From: Rhodovulum kholense
GTDB lineage: Bacteria > Pseudomonadota > Alphaproteobacteria > Rhodobacterales > Rhodobacteraceae
Length of the DNA stretch: 64,000 bases
Assembly: GCF_003053725.1 (NCBI RefSeq)
Contig: NZ_QAYC01000009.1
Coordinates: 1 to 64,000, forward strand
Reading direction: 5' to 3'
The position numbers were made by a program, and so were the translations under genes. Numbering within the stretch: position 1 is the stretch's first letter; each line of letters begins with the position of its first letter. The notes beneath the pieces were generated by a model. It was given only the letters and a program-made list of their open reading frames with translations. It was not told where the DNA came from and did no database searches. Shown here piece by piece: positions 1 through 7,918 of the stretch.

Positions 1-908
1 AAATCGCTCCGCAACCGCTCGTAATCCTCCGCGAACCGTTCGTCGATCCGGCTCGTCAGATCGCCGCCAGACAGCGCCTGAAGCGCGCTGGCAAGACCTT
101 CGATCGCTTTCGTCTGGTCCGCCCGGGCCGCTTCGCGCCGCATTTCGGCAGCTCTCATCTGACCCAAATCGCCACGCAGGCTTTCGAGGCTGCGGGCGAG
201 TTCGCCGATTTCGTCGGCACGGTCGGTCATGGGAATTGCATTGTCGAGATCCCCGCGCGCCACGTCCCCCATGGCAGCGCAGAGTGTGCCGAGAGGACGG
301 CCGAGCATGCGGCGCAAAAGTGCCGTGGCCGCAAAAAGCAATCCCAGGAACAGACCCATGGTCACGACCATGCCTGGCGCCGCATTCCGAAAAACGGCTG
401 TTACTGCACCTTGCGCAGTCCAGACAGCCCCCACCGCTCCGACAGTTGCCTGATTGGGTCCGAATTTAACCGGCACGACCTGGACAAGCCTTCCCCTTTG
501 GAAGACGGCTTCCCCTGAGGAAATCGCCTGGAGAGCCATTTCCTGCAACTTGGCGGCGGCTTCTGTATCCCCGGGGCCAGCCTGGGCGATGCTTTCTGCA
601 TCGGCGTTCCAGACGCCGAGCGCCACCGCCTTGTCGCCCGCGCGCTGAAGCTGACCGTTCAGGTCCTCTTCGATGGCTTCGATGTTCTTGAAACGCAGAT
701 GCGGACCCAGATTCGCGGCGCTGCCAACAAGAATCGACTGCAACTCTTCGCCAAGCGCATCGCCGACAATATCCAGCGCGCTTCGCGTGGCGAAAGTGGC
801 CAGGAGGATCGCAACAACGAAGGTCGTCGCCGCGATCAATCCCGAGATTCTGATCAAAATCGAGCGTCTTGGAAGGGACGCCAGGGCGGCGGAAGCTCCG
901 TTCGGCAT
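1..908 (-). CDS. methyl-accepting chemotaxis protein, N-terminal part (cut by window edge)
   Basis: The reading frame opens at an ATG at 908 and runs off the left edge, giving about 302 residues. It starts MPNGASAALASLPRR, then a first membrane segment (about residues 20-43), a periplasmic stretch of about 100 residues, a second membrane segment (about 148-170, rich in GLFLGLLFAAT), and a HAMP domain that includes the GDVARGDLDNAIP and DEIGELARSL signatures. A further HAMP-like unit (ALSGGDLTSRIDERF) follows at the edge. This is the layout of a transmembrane chemoreceptor that would signal through CheW/CheA. The methyl-accepting signalling hairpin is outside the window, so a HAMP-containing kinase cannot be formally excluded. 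The gene follows the secreted protein at 935-1513 by 26 bp, probably in one transcript, next to the flagellar genes. Confidence 0.85.
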   Translation of the reverse strand, partial: MPNGASAALASLPRRSILIRISGLIAATTFVVAILLATFATRSALDIVGDALGEELQSILVGSAANLGPHLRFKNIEAIEEDLNGQLQRAGDKAVALGVWNADAESIAQAGPGDTEAAAKLQEMALQAISSGEAVFQRGRLVQVVPVKFGPNQATVGAVGAVWTAQGAVTAVFRNAAPGMVVTMGLFLGLLFAATALLRRMLGRPLGTLCAAMGDVARGDLDNAIPMTDRADEIGELARSLESLRGDLGQMRAAEMRREAARADQTKAIEGLASALQALSGGDLTSRIDERFAEDYERLRSD

Positions 909-934
909 TGGCGCCACTCCTTTTTCCGGGTTGA

Positions 935-1513
935 TCAGAACAGGGCCGCGCCGTCGACCGCGACGGTCATCGCGCCGATGGGCGCCCCACTGTCCGGGTC
1001 GACGAGGGTGAAGGAAATCTGTGCCTGATAGCGTTGGGTTGACTCATCCAGCTCGATCTCGCCGAAATGGACGGCGTCGGGGCCGACCGAATAGGTCATG
1101 GAGTACTTGTCCTCGTCGCCCTGCCAGTAATCCGAGGTGACACCCGATGTCGCGACGTTGAGGCCGCGCGCATCCATCACGATCACTTCTGTCACCTTGC
1201 CATTCGAGGCATCCACCTGGCTGCGCAGGAACTCGGCCGCCGCATTGTCGGTGACCGCCGAGATCAGATCCGAAGAGCCGCTGTCGAGTTGAGCCCGCCA
1301 AGCCGCATCGAGTTCGTCGATCTTTTCCTGCGAATAGCCGCCGGTGACGGCATTCTGAGCCTCGACCGCCTCGATCACGACCGGCGCCGCGGCCCATGGC
1401 CGGATCGCATTTTCCAGAAAGGCCGCCATCGCAGCGTCGCCATCGGCGGCGGGGGCAGGGGCCGCGAACAGGAGGCCGGCAAGGAGCGGGAAAGAGAAGG
1501 CTGTGCGGATCAT
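935..1513 (-). CDS. secreted PDC/Cache-like sensor domain protein
   Basis: 192 residues. The ATG at 1513 begins a clear signal peptide (MIRTAFSFPLLAGLLFAAPAPA followed by ADG), so I reject a longer in-frame start at 1975 that would run through the upstream terminator. The mature protein contains VIVMDARGLNVATSG followed by SDYWQGDEDKY, and ends in a segment with DPDSGAPIGAMTVAVD. These are typical of the second half of PDC/Cache ligand-binding domains as normally seen inside chemoreceptors. There is no membrane anchor or signalling domain. It lies 26 bp upstream of a chemoreceptor gene on the same strand. My inference is that it is a periplasmic ligand-binding partner of that receptor. The fold assignment rests on motif resemblance only. 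Confidence 0.7.
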   Translation of the reverse strand: MIRTAFSFPLLAGLLFAAPAPAADGDAAMAAFLENAIRPWAAAPVVIEAVEAQNAVTGGYSQEKIDELDAAWRAQLDSGSSDLISAVTDNAAAEFLRSQVDASNGKVTEVIVMDARGLNVATSGVTSDYWQGDEDKYSMTYSVGPDAVHFGEIELDESTQRYQAQISFTLVDPDSGAPIGAMTVAVDGAALF

Positions 1514-1984
1514 GGTATTCCTTTCGCTTCGGCAGCGGCCGGGACCGTCCCGGTTGCTAAAGAAATACGAGAAAAGACCCAACGGCAGCTTAATCGCGAC
1601 ATGTCGACACATCCCACAATTGCGTTTTTCACGTGACCGGCCGGACTGGCCCAATGACGCCCAGGCGGCCTTCAAGCCATTGTTATGGCACCCCCAACAG
1701 GCAAGAACGTCGCAGGGTGAGCGACCAACGCCGAAGGCATTCCCGAGCCACGGGCCAATGCCGGGACTCGTTTGTCCGCCGACCTGGCGTCGGCCATATG
1801 GCAAAAAGGAAAACGACTTCGGGACTGATTCGGAGCCCGGGCTTCGCCCAGATCGGCGGTCCTTTTCATAAGGAATGCAAAGGATGATCGGAGCCCCTGG
1901 GTCGCCCAGAAACCGAAAGGCCCGTTTCCGAGGAAACGGGCCAGGGCAGAAATGAAACGCTTGCAACCGGGACAACGGCGCGGC
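1514..1984. other. intergenic region with no gene
   Basis: A 471 bp gap between the sensor/chemoreceptor pair and fliP, both on the minus strand. It holds the fliP terminator (1919-1942) and must contain the promoter of the sensor gene. I see no convincing -35/-10 or sigma-28 pair. An 8 bp palindrome TGTCGACA lies at 1602-1609, about 90 bp upstream of the sensor start. Open frames here lack coding character. Confidence 0.6.
1919..1942 (-). terminator. terminator after fliP
   Basis: Perfect 11 bp inverted repeat (GGCCCGTTTCC / GGAAACGGGCC) around a 2-base centre, followed on the minus strand by a T-rich tail (TTTCGGTTT). It sits 43 bp past the fliP stop and ends the fliF-fliH-fliN-fliP transcript. 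Confidence 0.85.
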
Positions 1985-2722
1985 TCAGCCGCCCGGGAAG
2001 TACCCCCGCACCAGGGCTTCTGAAATCAGGCTCCAGCCGTCGGCCACGACGAAGAAGGCCAGCTTGAACGGCATCGCCACCACCGCGGGCGGCACCATCA
2101 TCATCCCCATCGACATCAGGATCGCGGCCACCACGAGGTCGATGATCAGGAACGGGAGAAAGATCAGGAACCCGATCTCGAACGCCCTCTGGATCTCGCT
2201 GAGCATGAAGGACGGTACCAGAAGCGACAGCGGCGCATCCGAGATCGCCGCCGTGGGATCTGCCTGCGGCCGAAGCGACAGAAGCCGCTCGTAGGTGTCG
2301 GCATCCGCGCGGCCCGCCATGAAGGTTCGGAACGGATCGAGGATCCGCGGGATCGCATCGTCGATCGGCAGCGTCTCGTTCATCATCGGCACCACACCGG
2401 CCTGCCAGGCCTGGGTGAAGGTCGGCTCCATCACGAAATAGGTCAGGAACATCGCCAGGCTGACAATCAGCATGTTGGGCGGCGACTGTTGCAGCCCGAT
2501 GGCCTGCCGCAACAGAGACAGGACCGTCACGATGAAGGGAAAGCAGGTGAGCATGATCGCCAGGCCGGGCGCCAGGCTGAGCACGGTCACCAGCAGGATC
2601 ATCTGGACCCCGCGCCCGGCCAGCGACCCGCCCTCGCCCAGCGAGATCGAGATTTCCTGCGCCTGGGCCGGCACGGCCAGGGCAAGCAGGATCAGAACGG
2701 CCGGCAGCAGGCGCTTGAGCAT
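1985..2722 (-). CDS. fliP: flagellar type III export gate protein FliP
   Basis: 245 residues, the usual FliP length. FliP forms, with FliQ and FliR, the export gate of the flagellar type III secretion channel in the inner membrane. The protein opens with a cleavable signal peptide (ends PAQAQE) and then carries the conserved hydrophobic segment with TCFPFIVTVLSLLRQAIGLQ and QSPPNMLIVSLAMFLTYF. A periplasmic loop follows, and the C-terminal half has VPSFMLSEIQRAFEIGFLI and the membrane segment with MGMMMVPPAVVAMPFKL. It is the last gene of a leftward fliF-fliH-fliN-fliP unit, 5 bp after fliN. The partners fliQ and fliR are elsewhere in this window. Confidence 0.97.
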   Translation of the reverse strand: MLKRLLPAVLILLALAVPAQAQEISISLGEGGSLAGRGVQMILLVTVLSLAPGLAIMLTCFPFIVTVLSLLRQAIGLQQSPPNMLIVSLAMFLTYFVMEPTFTQAWQAGVVPMMNETLPIDDAIPRILDPFRTFMAGRADADTYERLLSLRPQADPTAAISDAPLSLLVPSFMLSEIQRAFEIGFLIFLPFLIIDLVVAAILMSMGMMMVPPAVVAMPFKLAFFVVADGWSLISEALVRGYFPGG

Positions 2723-2727
2723 AGCGG

Positions 2728-3021
2728 TCAGGCCCCCGAGACGGTGTCGATGATTTCCGTCAGGCGCACGGCGATCTGCCCGGCCTGGGCGCCTTCGACC
2801 TCCTGGAGCTCGCCGCGGGCAATCAGCCGGTCGCCGATATAGAGCTCGACCGGGTCGTCGATCCGGCGGTCGAGCGGCAGCACCCCGCCGCGGTCGATCT
2901 GCAGCAGATCGCGCAGCAGCGGGCGGGCCTTGCCGACCGAAACGGTGATCTCGATCGGAACCTGATCGAGGAACTTTGCACCGAGGCCTTCGCCCGGCGC
3001 GTCGGAAGATGTATCAGCCAT
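2728..3021 (-). CDS. fliN: flagellar motor switch protein FliN
   Basis: 97 residues. FliN builds the lower part of the C-ring with FliM and FliG and controls rotation direction. After about 20 variable residues comes a compact SpoA domain: FLDQVPIEITVSVGKARPLLRDLL, then GGVLPLDR, PVELYIGDRLIARGEL and AVRLTEIID. Its short length matches alphaproteobacterial FliN. Its start overlaps the end of fliH by 8 bp, so the genes are translated together. FliM and FliG are not encoded in this window. Confidence 0.95.
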   Translation of the reverse strand: MADTSSDAPGEGLGAKFLDQVPIEITVSVGKARPLLRDLLQIDRGGVLPLDRRIDDPVELYIGDRLIARGELQEVEGAQAGQIAVRLTEIIDTVSGA

Positions 3022-3616
3022 GGCGGCGTGCCTCCTCTTCGGTGGTCATGAAGTCGTTCAGCGCGCTGCGGATTGCCGCCAGCATGCCATCAATGTCGAT
3101 CTCGCGTTCCCCGGCCCCGCCGCGAAGCAGCGCCTGCCCGGGCCCAAGGGTCGCATCGTCGACGATCTGCAGCGGCAGGCCGGGATCGGCCCCCGCAAGC
3201 TCTTCGAGCGCGTCGCGATTTTCCGGACAGACCCGAAGCTGAAGCGGCGCGTTGGCCTCGGCCTCGGCCAGTTCAAGTGCAATCTCGACGACCTTGCGGG
3301 CGAACCCGTGTCGCGCGAGCTCGGGCAGGACACGCTCGACCATCGCGGTCAGAAGCGGCTCCAGCGCCTCCATCACATGGGTGCGCGCCTCATGATAGCT
3401 GAACGACAGGTCCTGCAGAGTCTTCTCGAAATCCGCGCCGATCCGCGCGCGCGATTCCGCCTCGGCGGCAGTGGCATCGTCCCAACCCGCCCGGTAACCT
3501 TCTTCATAGGCGTCGAGCCGGACCTGCTGGGTGTCCTCGACCGGCAGGTCGGGCTCGCGCTCGACCTTGGGCCTGGCGCCGTGATTAGAGAAATCCTCCA
3601 GCAGCAACCGTGACAT
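3014..3616 (-). CDS. fliH: flagellar export regulator FliH (FliH-like)
   Basis: 200 residues. FliH binds the export ATPase FliI and docks it to the C-ring. The sequence shows an acidic N-terminus, a coiled-coil part (EEGYRAGWDDATAAEAESR, then HEARTHVMEALEPLLTAMVERVLPELA) and a C-terminal FliH-like globular part (LRVCPENRDALEELAG, LLRGGAGEREIDIDG). This order of N-terminal region, coil and C-terminal domain is as in FliH/YscL. I use the ATG at 3616, 8 bp after AGGAG; a GTG at 3619 is an in-frame alternative. The start overlaps the fliF stop, and its position between fliF and fliN supports the call, since fliH sequences diverge strongly. Confidence 0.85.
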   Translation of the reverse strand: MSRLLLEDFSNHGARPKVEREPDLPVEDTQQVRLDAYEEGYRAGWDDATAAEAESRARIGADFEKTLQDLSFSYHEARTHVMEALEPLLTAMVERVLPELARHGFARKVVEIALELAEAEANAPLQLRVCPENRDALEELAGADPGLPLQIVDDATLGPGQALLRGGAGEREIDIDGMLAAIRSALNDFMTTEEEARRHG

Positions 3617-5262
3617 CACGCCTTCTCCTGCCGCTCTTCCATCCAGCCGCGCAGGATCGCAATGGACTCGTCGCGGCGGCTTTCGATCAGATCGCGCAGA
3701 CGGTCGACCGGGCTGTCGCTGCCGCCGCCGAAGCCGTCCATGCCCAGAGGTTCGTCCGAGAAGTCCGACGGATCGATCGAGGCCATGGTCATCGCAGGTA
3801 GCCCGAGATCGCCAGGCAGCCCGCCAAGATCGTCCTGCGGACCGTCGGCCGGATCGATCTCGCCATTGAGCCAGGTCTGGTCGGCGCCTCCGACCGGCGC
3901 GGGCAATCCGGCAACTCCGGCCCTGCCGTTGCTGGCCAGGATGGGACGGACGACGAAGAGACCGAGGATCAGCGCGACCACGGACAGCACCGCCAGCTGG
4001 ATCAGCGTCAGCGGATCGAGCGTGAACTCGCCAAAGAGACTGCTTTGCGGGCCGGTGCCCTCTTCAGCGAGCGGCTGGAAGGGCATCGACTTGATGGTCA
4101 GCGCGTCGCCGCGCTGTTCGTCGAACCCCGCCGCCGAGGCGATCAGTTCGCGCAGCGACTCGAGGTCGGCATCGGGCAGCGGCTGCCAGGTCTCGGTGCC
4201 GTCCGCAGCAGTCGAAGTCACGCCCTCGACCAGAACAGCGATGCTCAGGCGCCGGATCGCGCCCGGCGCGCGCAGGATCTCGCGTTCGGTTTCGGAGACT
4301 TCGTAATTGACCACTTCCTGGGTCTCGGTTTCCTTGTGCTGGGACGACCGGTCCGAGTTCCCCGCACCGTTCGGCAGGTTGCTGGCCACGGTGACCGCGC
4401 CGCCATTGGTGTCGCTGGAGGTGGATTGCCGCTGCTGGTTGTTCTGGCTGATCGCGACACGGCCCTCGGGATCGATGATCCGTTCGCGGATCGACTCGCG
4501 CTGGGTTTCGGTATCGACACTGACCTCGACGATGGAGCGACCGGGTCCGAGCCTCGCGGAAAGCAGACGCTCCAGCCGCCCCTTGAGGATCTCGGCACGG
4601 TCGTCGCCCGCGGCGGCAATACTCGATTCGTCAGCGACAACAGTCCCGGTGGTCCCGTCGATCACCGACACGTCCTCGGGCCTCATGCCCGAGACGCTGG
4701 AGGCCACCAGGTAACGGATCGCCTTCGCCTGGGCCGCGGAAATCGACCCGCCGGACGGGGTCACGGTGACCGCGGCCGAGGGCTGCACGTCGCGGGCGAA
4801 GGGGCGCGCGCTTGGGGTGGCGATATGCACGCGCGCCGTCCGGAACTGAGAATTGCCGGCGATGGTACGCGCGAGTTCGCCTTCCTTGGCGCGCCAGTAT
4901 GCCGCATCGAACATCTGCGATGTCGTGCCAAAGCCCGACAGCCCGTCAAGCAGTTCATAGCCCGCCGATCCGTTGGCCGGCAGCCCGTCGCTGGCCAGTG
5001 TCATCCGCAGCGAGTCGCGCTGGCTGCTGTCGACATAGATGGCCGGCCCCCGCACCTCGTAGGCGACCCCCGTCTGGTCGAGCGCGCGGATCACGTCCCC
5101 TGCGGCCGAAGTATCGAGCCCGGAATATAGCAAGGCCATGCGAGGCGACGTGGCGACGCGCGACAGCGCCAGTACGGCCGCAAACATGGCGACGGTGGCG
5201 ATGACCACGACCAGCCTTCTGCGTGGGCTCAGCCCGGTCCAAACGGACAACAGCTGCTGCAA
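3616..5262 (-). CDS. fliF: flagellar MS-ring protein FliF
   Basis: 548 residues from a TTG codon at 5262 that stands 7 bases after GGGAG. A GTG at 5310 is also in frame but has no spaced ribosome site. FliF forms the MS-ring in the inner membrane, the base on which export gate, C-ring and rod assemble. A first membrane segment (about residues 17-36, RRRLVVVIATVAMFAAVLAL) is followed by the YscJ/FliF ring domains (NGSAGYELLDG, AYWRAKEGELARTI, RVHIATPS), a low-complexity linker (SQNNQQRQSTSSDTNGG), and a second membrane segment near residue 425. The tail ends SPVDRLRDLIESRRDESIAI, the FliG-binding region. It is first in the fliF-fliH-fliN-fliP operon, divergent from fliL. Confidence 0.95.
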   Translation of the reverse strand: MQQLLSVWTGLSPRRRLVVVIATVAMFAAVLALSRVATSPRMALLYSGLDTSAAGDVIRALDQTGVAYEVRGPAIYVDSSQRDSLRMTLASDGLPANGSAGYELLDGLSGFGTTSQMFDAAYWRAKEGELARTIAGNSQFRTARVHIATPSARPFARDVQPSAAVTVTPSGGSISAAQAKAIRYLVASSVSGMRPEDVSVIDGTTGTVVADESSIAAAGDDRAEILKGRLERLLSARLGPGRSIVEVSVDTETQRESIRERIIDPEGRVAISQNNQQRQSTSSDTNGGAVTVASNLPNGAGNSDRSSQHKETETQEVVNYEVSETEREILRAPGAIRRLSIAVLVEGVTSTAADGTETWQPLPDADLESLRELIASAAGFDEQRGDALTIKSMPFQPLAEEGTGPQSSLFGEFTLDPLTLIQLAVLSVVALILGLFVVRPILASNGRAGVAGLPAPVGGADQTWLNGEIDPADGPQDDLGGLPGDLGLPAMTMASIDPSDFSDEPLGMDGFGGGSDSPVDRLRDLIESRRDESIAILRGWMEERQEKA

Positions 5263-5328
5263 CTGAGTTCTCCCATTCCGGGGGGGGCTTCTGCCCCGTT
5301 TCTGCCGCACATCCTTCGCAGGCCCGGC

Positions 5329-5343
5329 TTAACAATCGGTTAG
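5329..5343 (+). promoter_or_regulatory. CtrA-type binding site between fliF and fliL
   Basis: TTAA-N7-TTAG (5329-5332 and 5340-5343) fits the alphaproteobacterial CtrA consensus TTAA-N7-TTAA with one mismatch. It sits in the 126 bp divergent region between fliF and fliL. On the plus strand a TATAGA box follows 12 bp later (5356-5361), a likely -10 for the fliL operon. Control of both operons by CtrA is inferred. Confidence 0.6.
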
Positions 5344-5388
5344 CCCTCATCCGGCTATAGAGGGAGGGACACAGAAGGAGCCCAGGAC

Positions 5389-5898
5389 ATGGCTGCGACC
5401 GATATGGCCGAAGCGGAAGAACCCGCAAAATCCTCAAAGAAGCCCCTTATCATCGGGGTCGCGCTTGCTCTCATCCTGGGAGGCGGGGCTTTCTTTGCGT
5501 TGTATTCGGGCATGATTCTCGGGGGCGATGCCGGGGCCGATGCGGGACATGGCGCTGGCGGAAAAGAGGGCGCCCATGGGGCCGAATCGGCGCCGCTCGA
5601 CGTGGCGTTCGTTCCGATCGAACAGATGATCATCTCGCTCGGGCCCGACGCCCAGAGCCGTCACCTTCGCTTCGAAGCCCAGCTGGAAGTCGGGCCCGCC
5701 TATCAGCAGGAAGTGACGTTGCTGATGCCCCGCGTCCTCGACGTGCTGAACAGCTACCTGAGGGCGGTCGACATGGCCGAGCTCGAAGACCCGACCATGC
5801 TCATTACCCTCCGCGCGCAAATGCTGCGGCGGGTGCAGCTCGTCACCGGCGACGACCGGGTGCGCGATCTGCTTATCACCGAATTCGTGCTGAACTGA
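5389..5898 (+). CDS. fliL: flagellar basal body-associated protein FliL (first copy)
   Basis: 169 residues. FliL is a single-span inner membrane protein that surrounds the stator and stabilises torque generation. The sequence has a cytoplasmic head, a membrane segment (PLIIGVALALILGGGAFFALY, about 22-42), a Gly/Ala/His-rich linker (GADAGHGAGGKEGAHGAE), and the periplasmic FliL domain (AFVPIEQMIISLG, RHLRFEAQLEV, VTLLMPRVLDVLNSYLRAVD, ending LLITEFVLN). AAGGAG lies 8 bp before the ATG. It opens the rightward fliL-DUF6468-like-motE-like-motA operon. A second FliL-family gene lies at 15122-15667. Confidence 0.95.
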   Translation: MAATDMAEAEEPAKSSKKPLIIGVALALILGGGAFFALYSGMILGGDAGADAGHGAGGKEGAHGAESAPLDVAFVPIEQMIISLGPDAQSRHLRFEAQLEVGPAYQQEVTLLMPRVLDVLNSYLRAVDMAELEDPTMLITLRAQMLRRVQLVTGDDRVRDLLITEFVLN

Positions 5899-5908
5899 GG
5901 AGAATCCC

Positions 5909-6370
5909 ATGGCGCTGATCTCGGACATCCTGCTCATTGCCGGGGCACTCGGAGCGACGCTCTATTGCTATGTCCTGGCGAGACGACTGCGGCGTTTAAA
6001 TGACCTGGAAAAGGGCATGGGCGGTGCGATTGCCGTCCTGTCGGCACAGGTCGACGACATGACCAAGGTCCTCAAGGGCGCCCAGTTCTCGGCGAAAAGT
6101 TCGACCGACAGTCTCGAAGGCCTGACCGGCCGCGCCGAAGATGTCGCACGAAGGCTCGAGCTTCTTGTCGCGGCAATGCATGACCTGCCCGACGACGCTG
6201 TCTCCGACGCCACCCGGAAAGCCTCGCAGCCCGCGCCCGCCGCAGAAGCGCCGAGACCGGCCGCCCCCCAGACGGCCGCCCCGAAGCCCGCCGCCCCGGC
6301 TTCGGCCGAGACCGGCGACACCGAACCCACGGTCCTGTTCCGCCGCAACGCACGGGAGGCCGCTGAATGA
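5909..6370 (+). CDS. small flagellar-operon membrane protein (DUF6468-like)
   Basis: 153 residues. One N-terminal membrane segment (DILLIAGALGATLYCYVLA) is followed by RRLRRLNDLEKGMGGAIAVL and a predicted helical stretch in the cytoplasm. The last 55 residues are Pro/Ala-rich (PAPAAEAPRPAAPQTAAPKP). The Arg-rich RRLRRLNDLE motif after a single span matches what I recall of DUF6468 proteins in alphaproteobacterial flagellar operons, but I cannot confirm the family here. It stands 10 bp after fliL and overlaps the next gene by 4 bp (ATGA), so it is part of the stator operon. Function unknown. Confidence 0.75.
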   Translation: MALISDILLIAGALGATLYCYVLARRLRRLNDLEKGMGGAIAVLSAQVDDMTKVLKGAQFSAKSSTDSLEGLTGRAEDVARRLELLVAAMHDLPDDAVSDATRKASQPAPAAEAPRPAAPQTAAPKPAAPASAETGDTEPTVLFRRNAREAAE

Positions 6371-6984
6371 CGAAGTCCTCGCGATCGAAACGGGCCAGCG
6401 GCGCCGTTCTGCCGGTTGTCGCCGGACTGTTTCTGGCCTCCGGCCTGATCCGCTTCGGCGACGGCACCGCGCAGGCCCTGGCGCAGGAATTGCGGGGCAT
6501 GGCCGAACATGCCGCAGCCTCCGACCACGGCGGGGCCGCAGACCATGGGTCCGCGGCCGATCCCTGCCCGCCCCCCGCGGACATTGCGGATCTGCTGAAC
6601 GCTCTGAAGACCCGCGCGGCCGAACTGGACGCGCGCGAAGCCGAGCTCGACGACCGGGCCGCAACGCTGGATATCGCAGGCGAAGAAATATCAAAGCAGA
6701 TGGCATCGCTTCAGGCCGCCGAGGATTCGTTGAAATCGACCCTCGCGCTGGCCGATCAGGCGGCCGAGAACGACGTCGCGCGCCTGACCGCCGTCTACGA
6801 AAGCATGAAGCCCGAGGAGGCATCGGCGCTTTTCGCGCAGATGGACCCGGAATTCGCGGCAGGATTCCTCGGGCGAATGCGTCCCGATCTCGCTGCCGCG
6901 GTGATGTCCGGCCTCGATCCGAACGTCGCCTATTCGATCAGTGTGATCCTGGCGGGACGGAACGCCCGCGCCCCCAAAGAGTAA
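6367..6984 (+). CDS. MotE-like flagellar motor chaperone
   Basis: 205 residues. The protein has an N-terminal membrane segment or uncleaved signal (VLPVVAGLFLASGLIRF), a His/Ala/Gly-rich stretch (EHAAASDHGGAADHGSAAD), a coiled coil (about 75-130) and a C-terminal MgtE-N-like helical domain (VYESMKPEEASALFAQMDPE, FLGRMRPDLAAAVMSGLDP). This is the architecture of MotE, a periplasmic chaperone first described in rhizobia that assists the motor. Its place directly before motA supports the assignment. It starts in a 4 bp ATGA overlap with the preceding gene. Confidence 0.85.
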   Translation: MTKSSRSKRASGAVLPVVAGLFLASGLIRFGDGTAQALAQELRGMAEHAAASDHGGAADHGSAADPCPPPADIADLLNALKTRAAELDAREAELDDRAATLDIAGEEISKQMASLQAAEDSLKSTLALADQAAENDVARLTAVYESMKPEEASALFAQMDPEFAAGFLGRMRPDLAAAVMSGLDPNVAYSISVILAGRNARAPKE

Positions 6985-7048
6985 CCACACCTTGTTAACT
7001 CGGGTCTGAGACTGTCCCGAACAAGGTCAGAGTAGCGGAGCACCATCC

Positions 7049-7918
7049 ATGATTGGTATCGTCGGGATCATTCTCATCTTCGTGATGGTGTTCGGCGGCT
7101 ACGTAATGGCAGGCGGCAAGATGGGCATCATCCTGCATTCGCTGCCCTTCGAGTTCGCGATGATCGGCGGCGCCGCAGCAGGTGCTTTCGTGATCAGCAA
7201 CGACATGGCCGCCATCAAGCACACGATCAAGGATATCGGAAAGGTGTTCAAGGGCCCCCACTGGAAGCCTGACGACTATCGCGATCTGCTGTGCCTGCTG
7301 TTCGAACTGATTCGCGTCGCCCGTCAGAACCCGCTGGAACTGGAAACCCATATCGAGGCGCCTGCCGACTCGGCAATCTTCGGTCGCTATCCCAAGATCG
7401 TGGCCGATCACGAGGCCGTCGATCTGATCTGCGATACGCTCCGTGCCGCCGGGATGAACTACGACGATCCCCATCAGGTGGAGGAAGTCCTTGAAAAACG
7501 CCTTGAGGCGCATCTTCACCACTCGATGCACTCAAGCCACGCCCTGCAGTCCGTTGCCGACGCCCTGCCCGCTCTCGGCATCGTCGCCGCCGTGCTGGGC
7601 GTGATCAAGACCATGGGCTCGATCGATCAGCCCCCGGAAGTGCTGGGCAAAATGATCGGTGGTGCGTTGGTCGGAACGTTTCTGGGCGTGTTCCTCGCCT
7701 ACGGTTTCATGGGGCCGTTCGCGTCCAAGCTGAAGGTCGTGGTCGAGGAAGACGCGCATTTCTATCTGCTGATCCGCGAGGTTCTTGTCGCCAACCTGCA
7801 CAATCACCCGCCGGCGATCTGCATCGAGGTTGGCAGACAGAACACCCCCGGCGGCAGCCGTCCCAGCTTCTCCGAACTGGAAGAGGCCCTCAAGGCCTCG
7901 AAACAGGAGGCGGCATGA
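7049..7918 (+). CDS. motA: flagellar stator protein MotA
   Basis: 289 residues. MotA, with MotB, forms the ion-conducting stator that drives the flagellum. Four hydrophobic spans are visible: residues 1-22 (IGIVGIILIFVMVFGGYVMAGG), 34-51 (EFAMIGGAAAGAFVIS), about 172-192 (ADALPALGIVAAVLGVIKTMG) and about 202-225 (MIGGALVGTFLGVFLAYGFMGP). The conserved PxxLGxxGTVxG-like region is present as PALGIVAAVLGVI. The large cytoplasmic loop lies between spans 2 and 3. The ATG has GGAG 8 bp upstream, and a 64 bp gap separates it from the MotE-like gene. No motB is found in the window. Confidence 0.97.
   Translation: MIGIVGIILIFVMVFGGYVMAGGKMGIILHSLPFEFAMIGGAAAGAFVISNDMAAIKHTIKDIGKVFKGPHWKPDDYRDLLCLLFELIRVARQNPLELETHIEAPADSAIFGRYPKIVADHEAVDLICDTLRAAGMNYDDPHQVEEVLEKRLEAHLHHSMHSSHALQSVADALPALGIVAAVLGVIKTMGSIDQPPEVLGKMIGGALVGTFLGVFLAYGFMGPFASKLKVVVEEDAHFYLLIREVLVANLHNHPPAICIEVGRQNTPGGSRPSFSELEEALKASKQEAA

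Noticed and set aside
6980-7000. TTAA-like half sites before motA as a CtrA site
   Set aside because: The half sites are 10 bp apart, not 7, and one half is GTAA.
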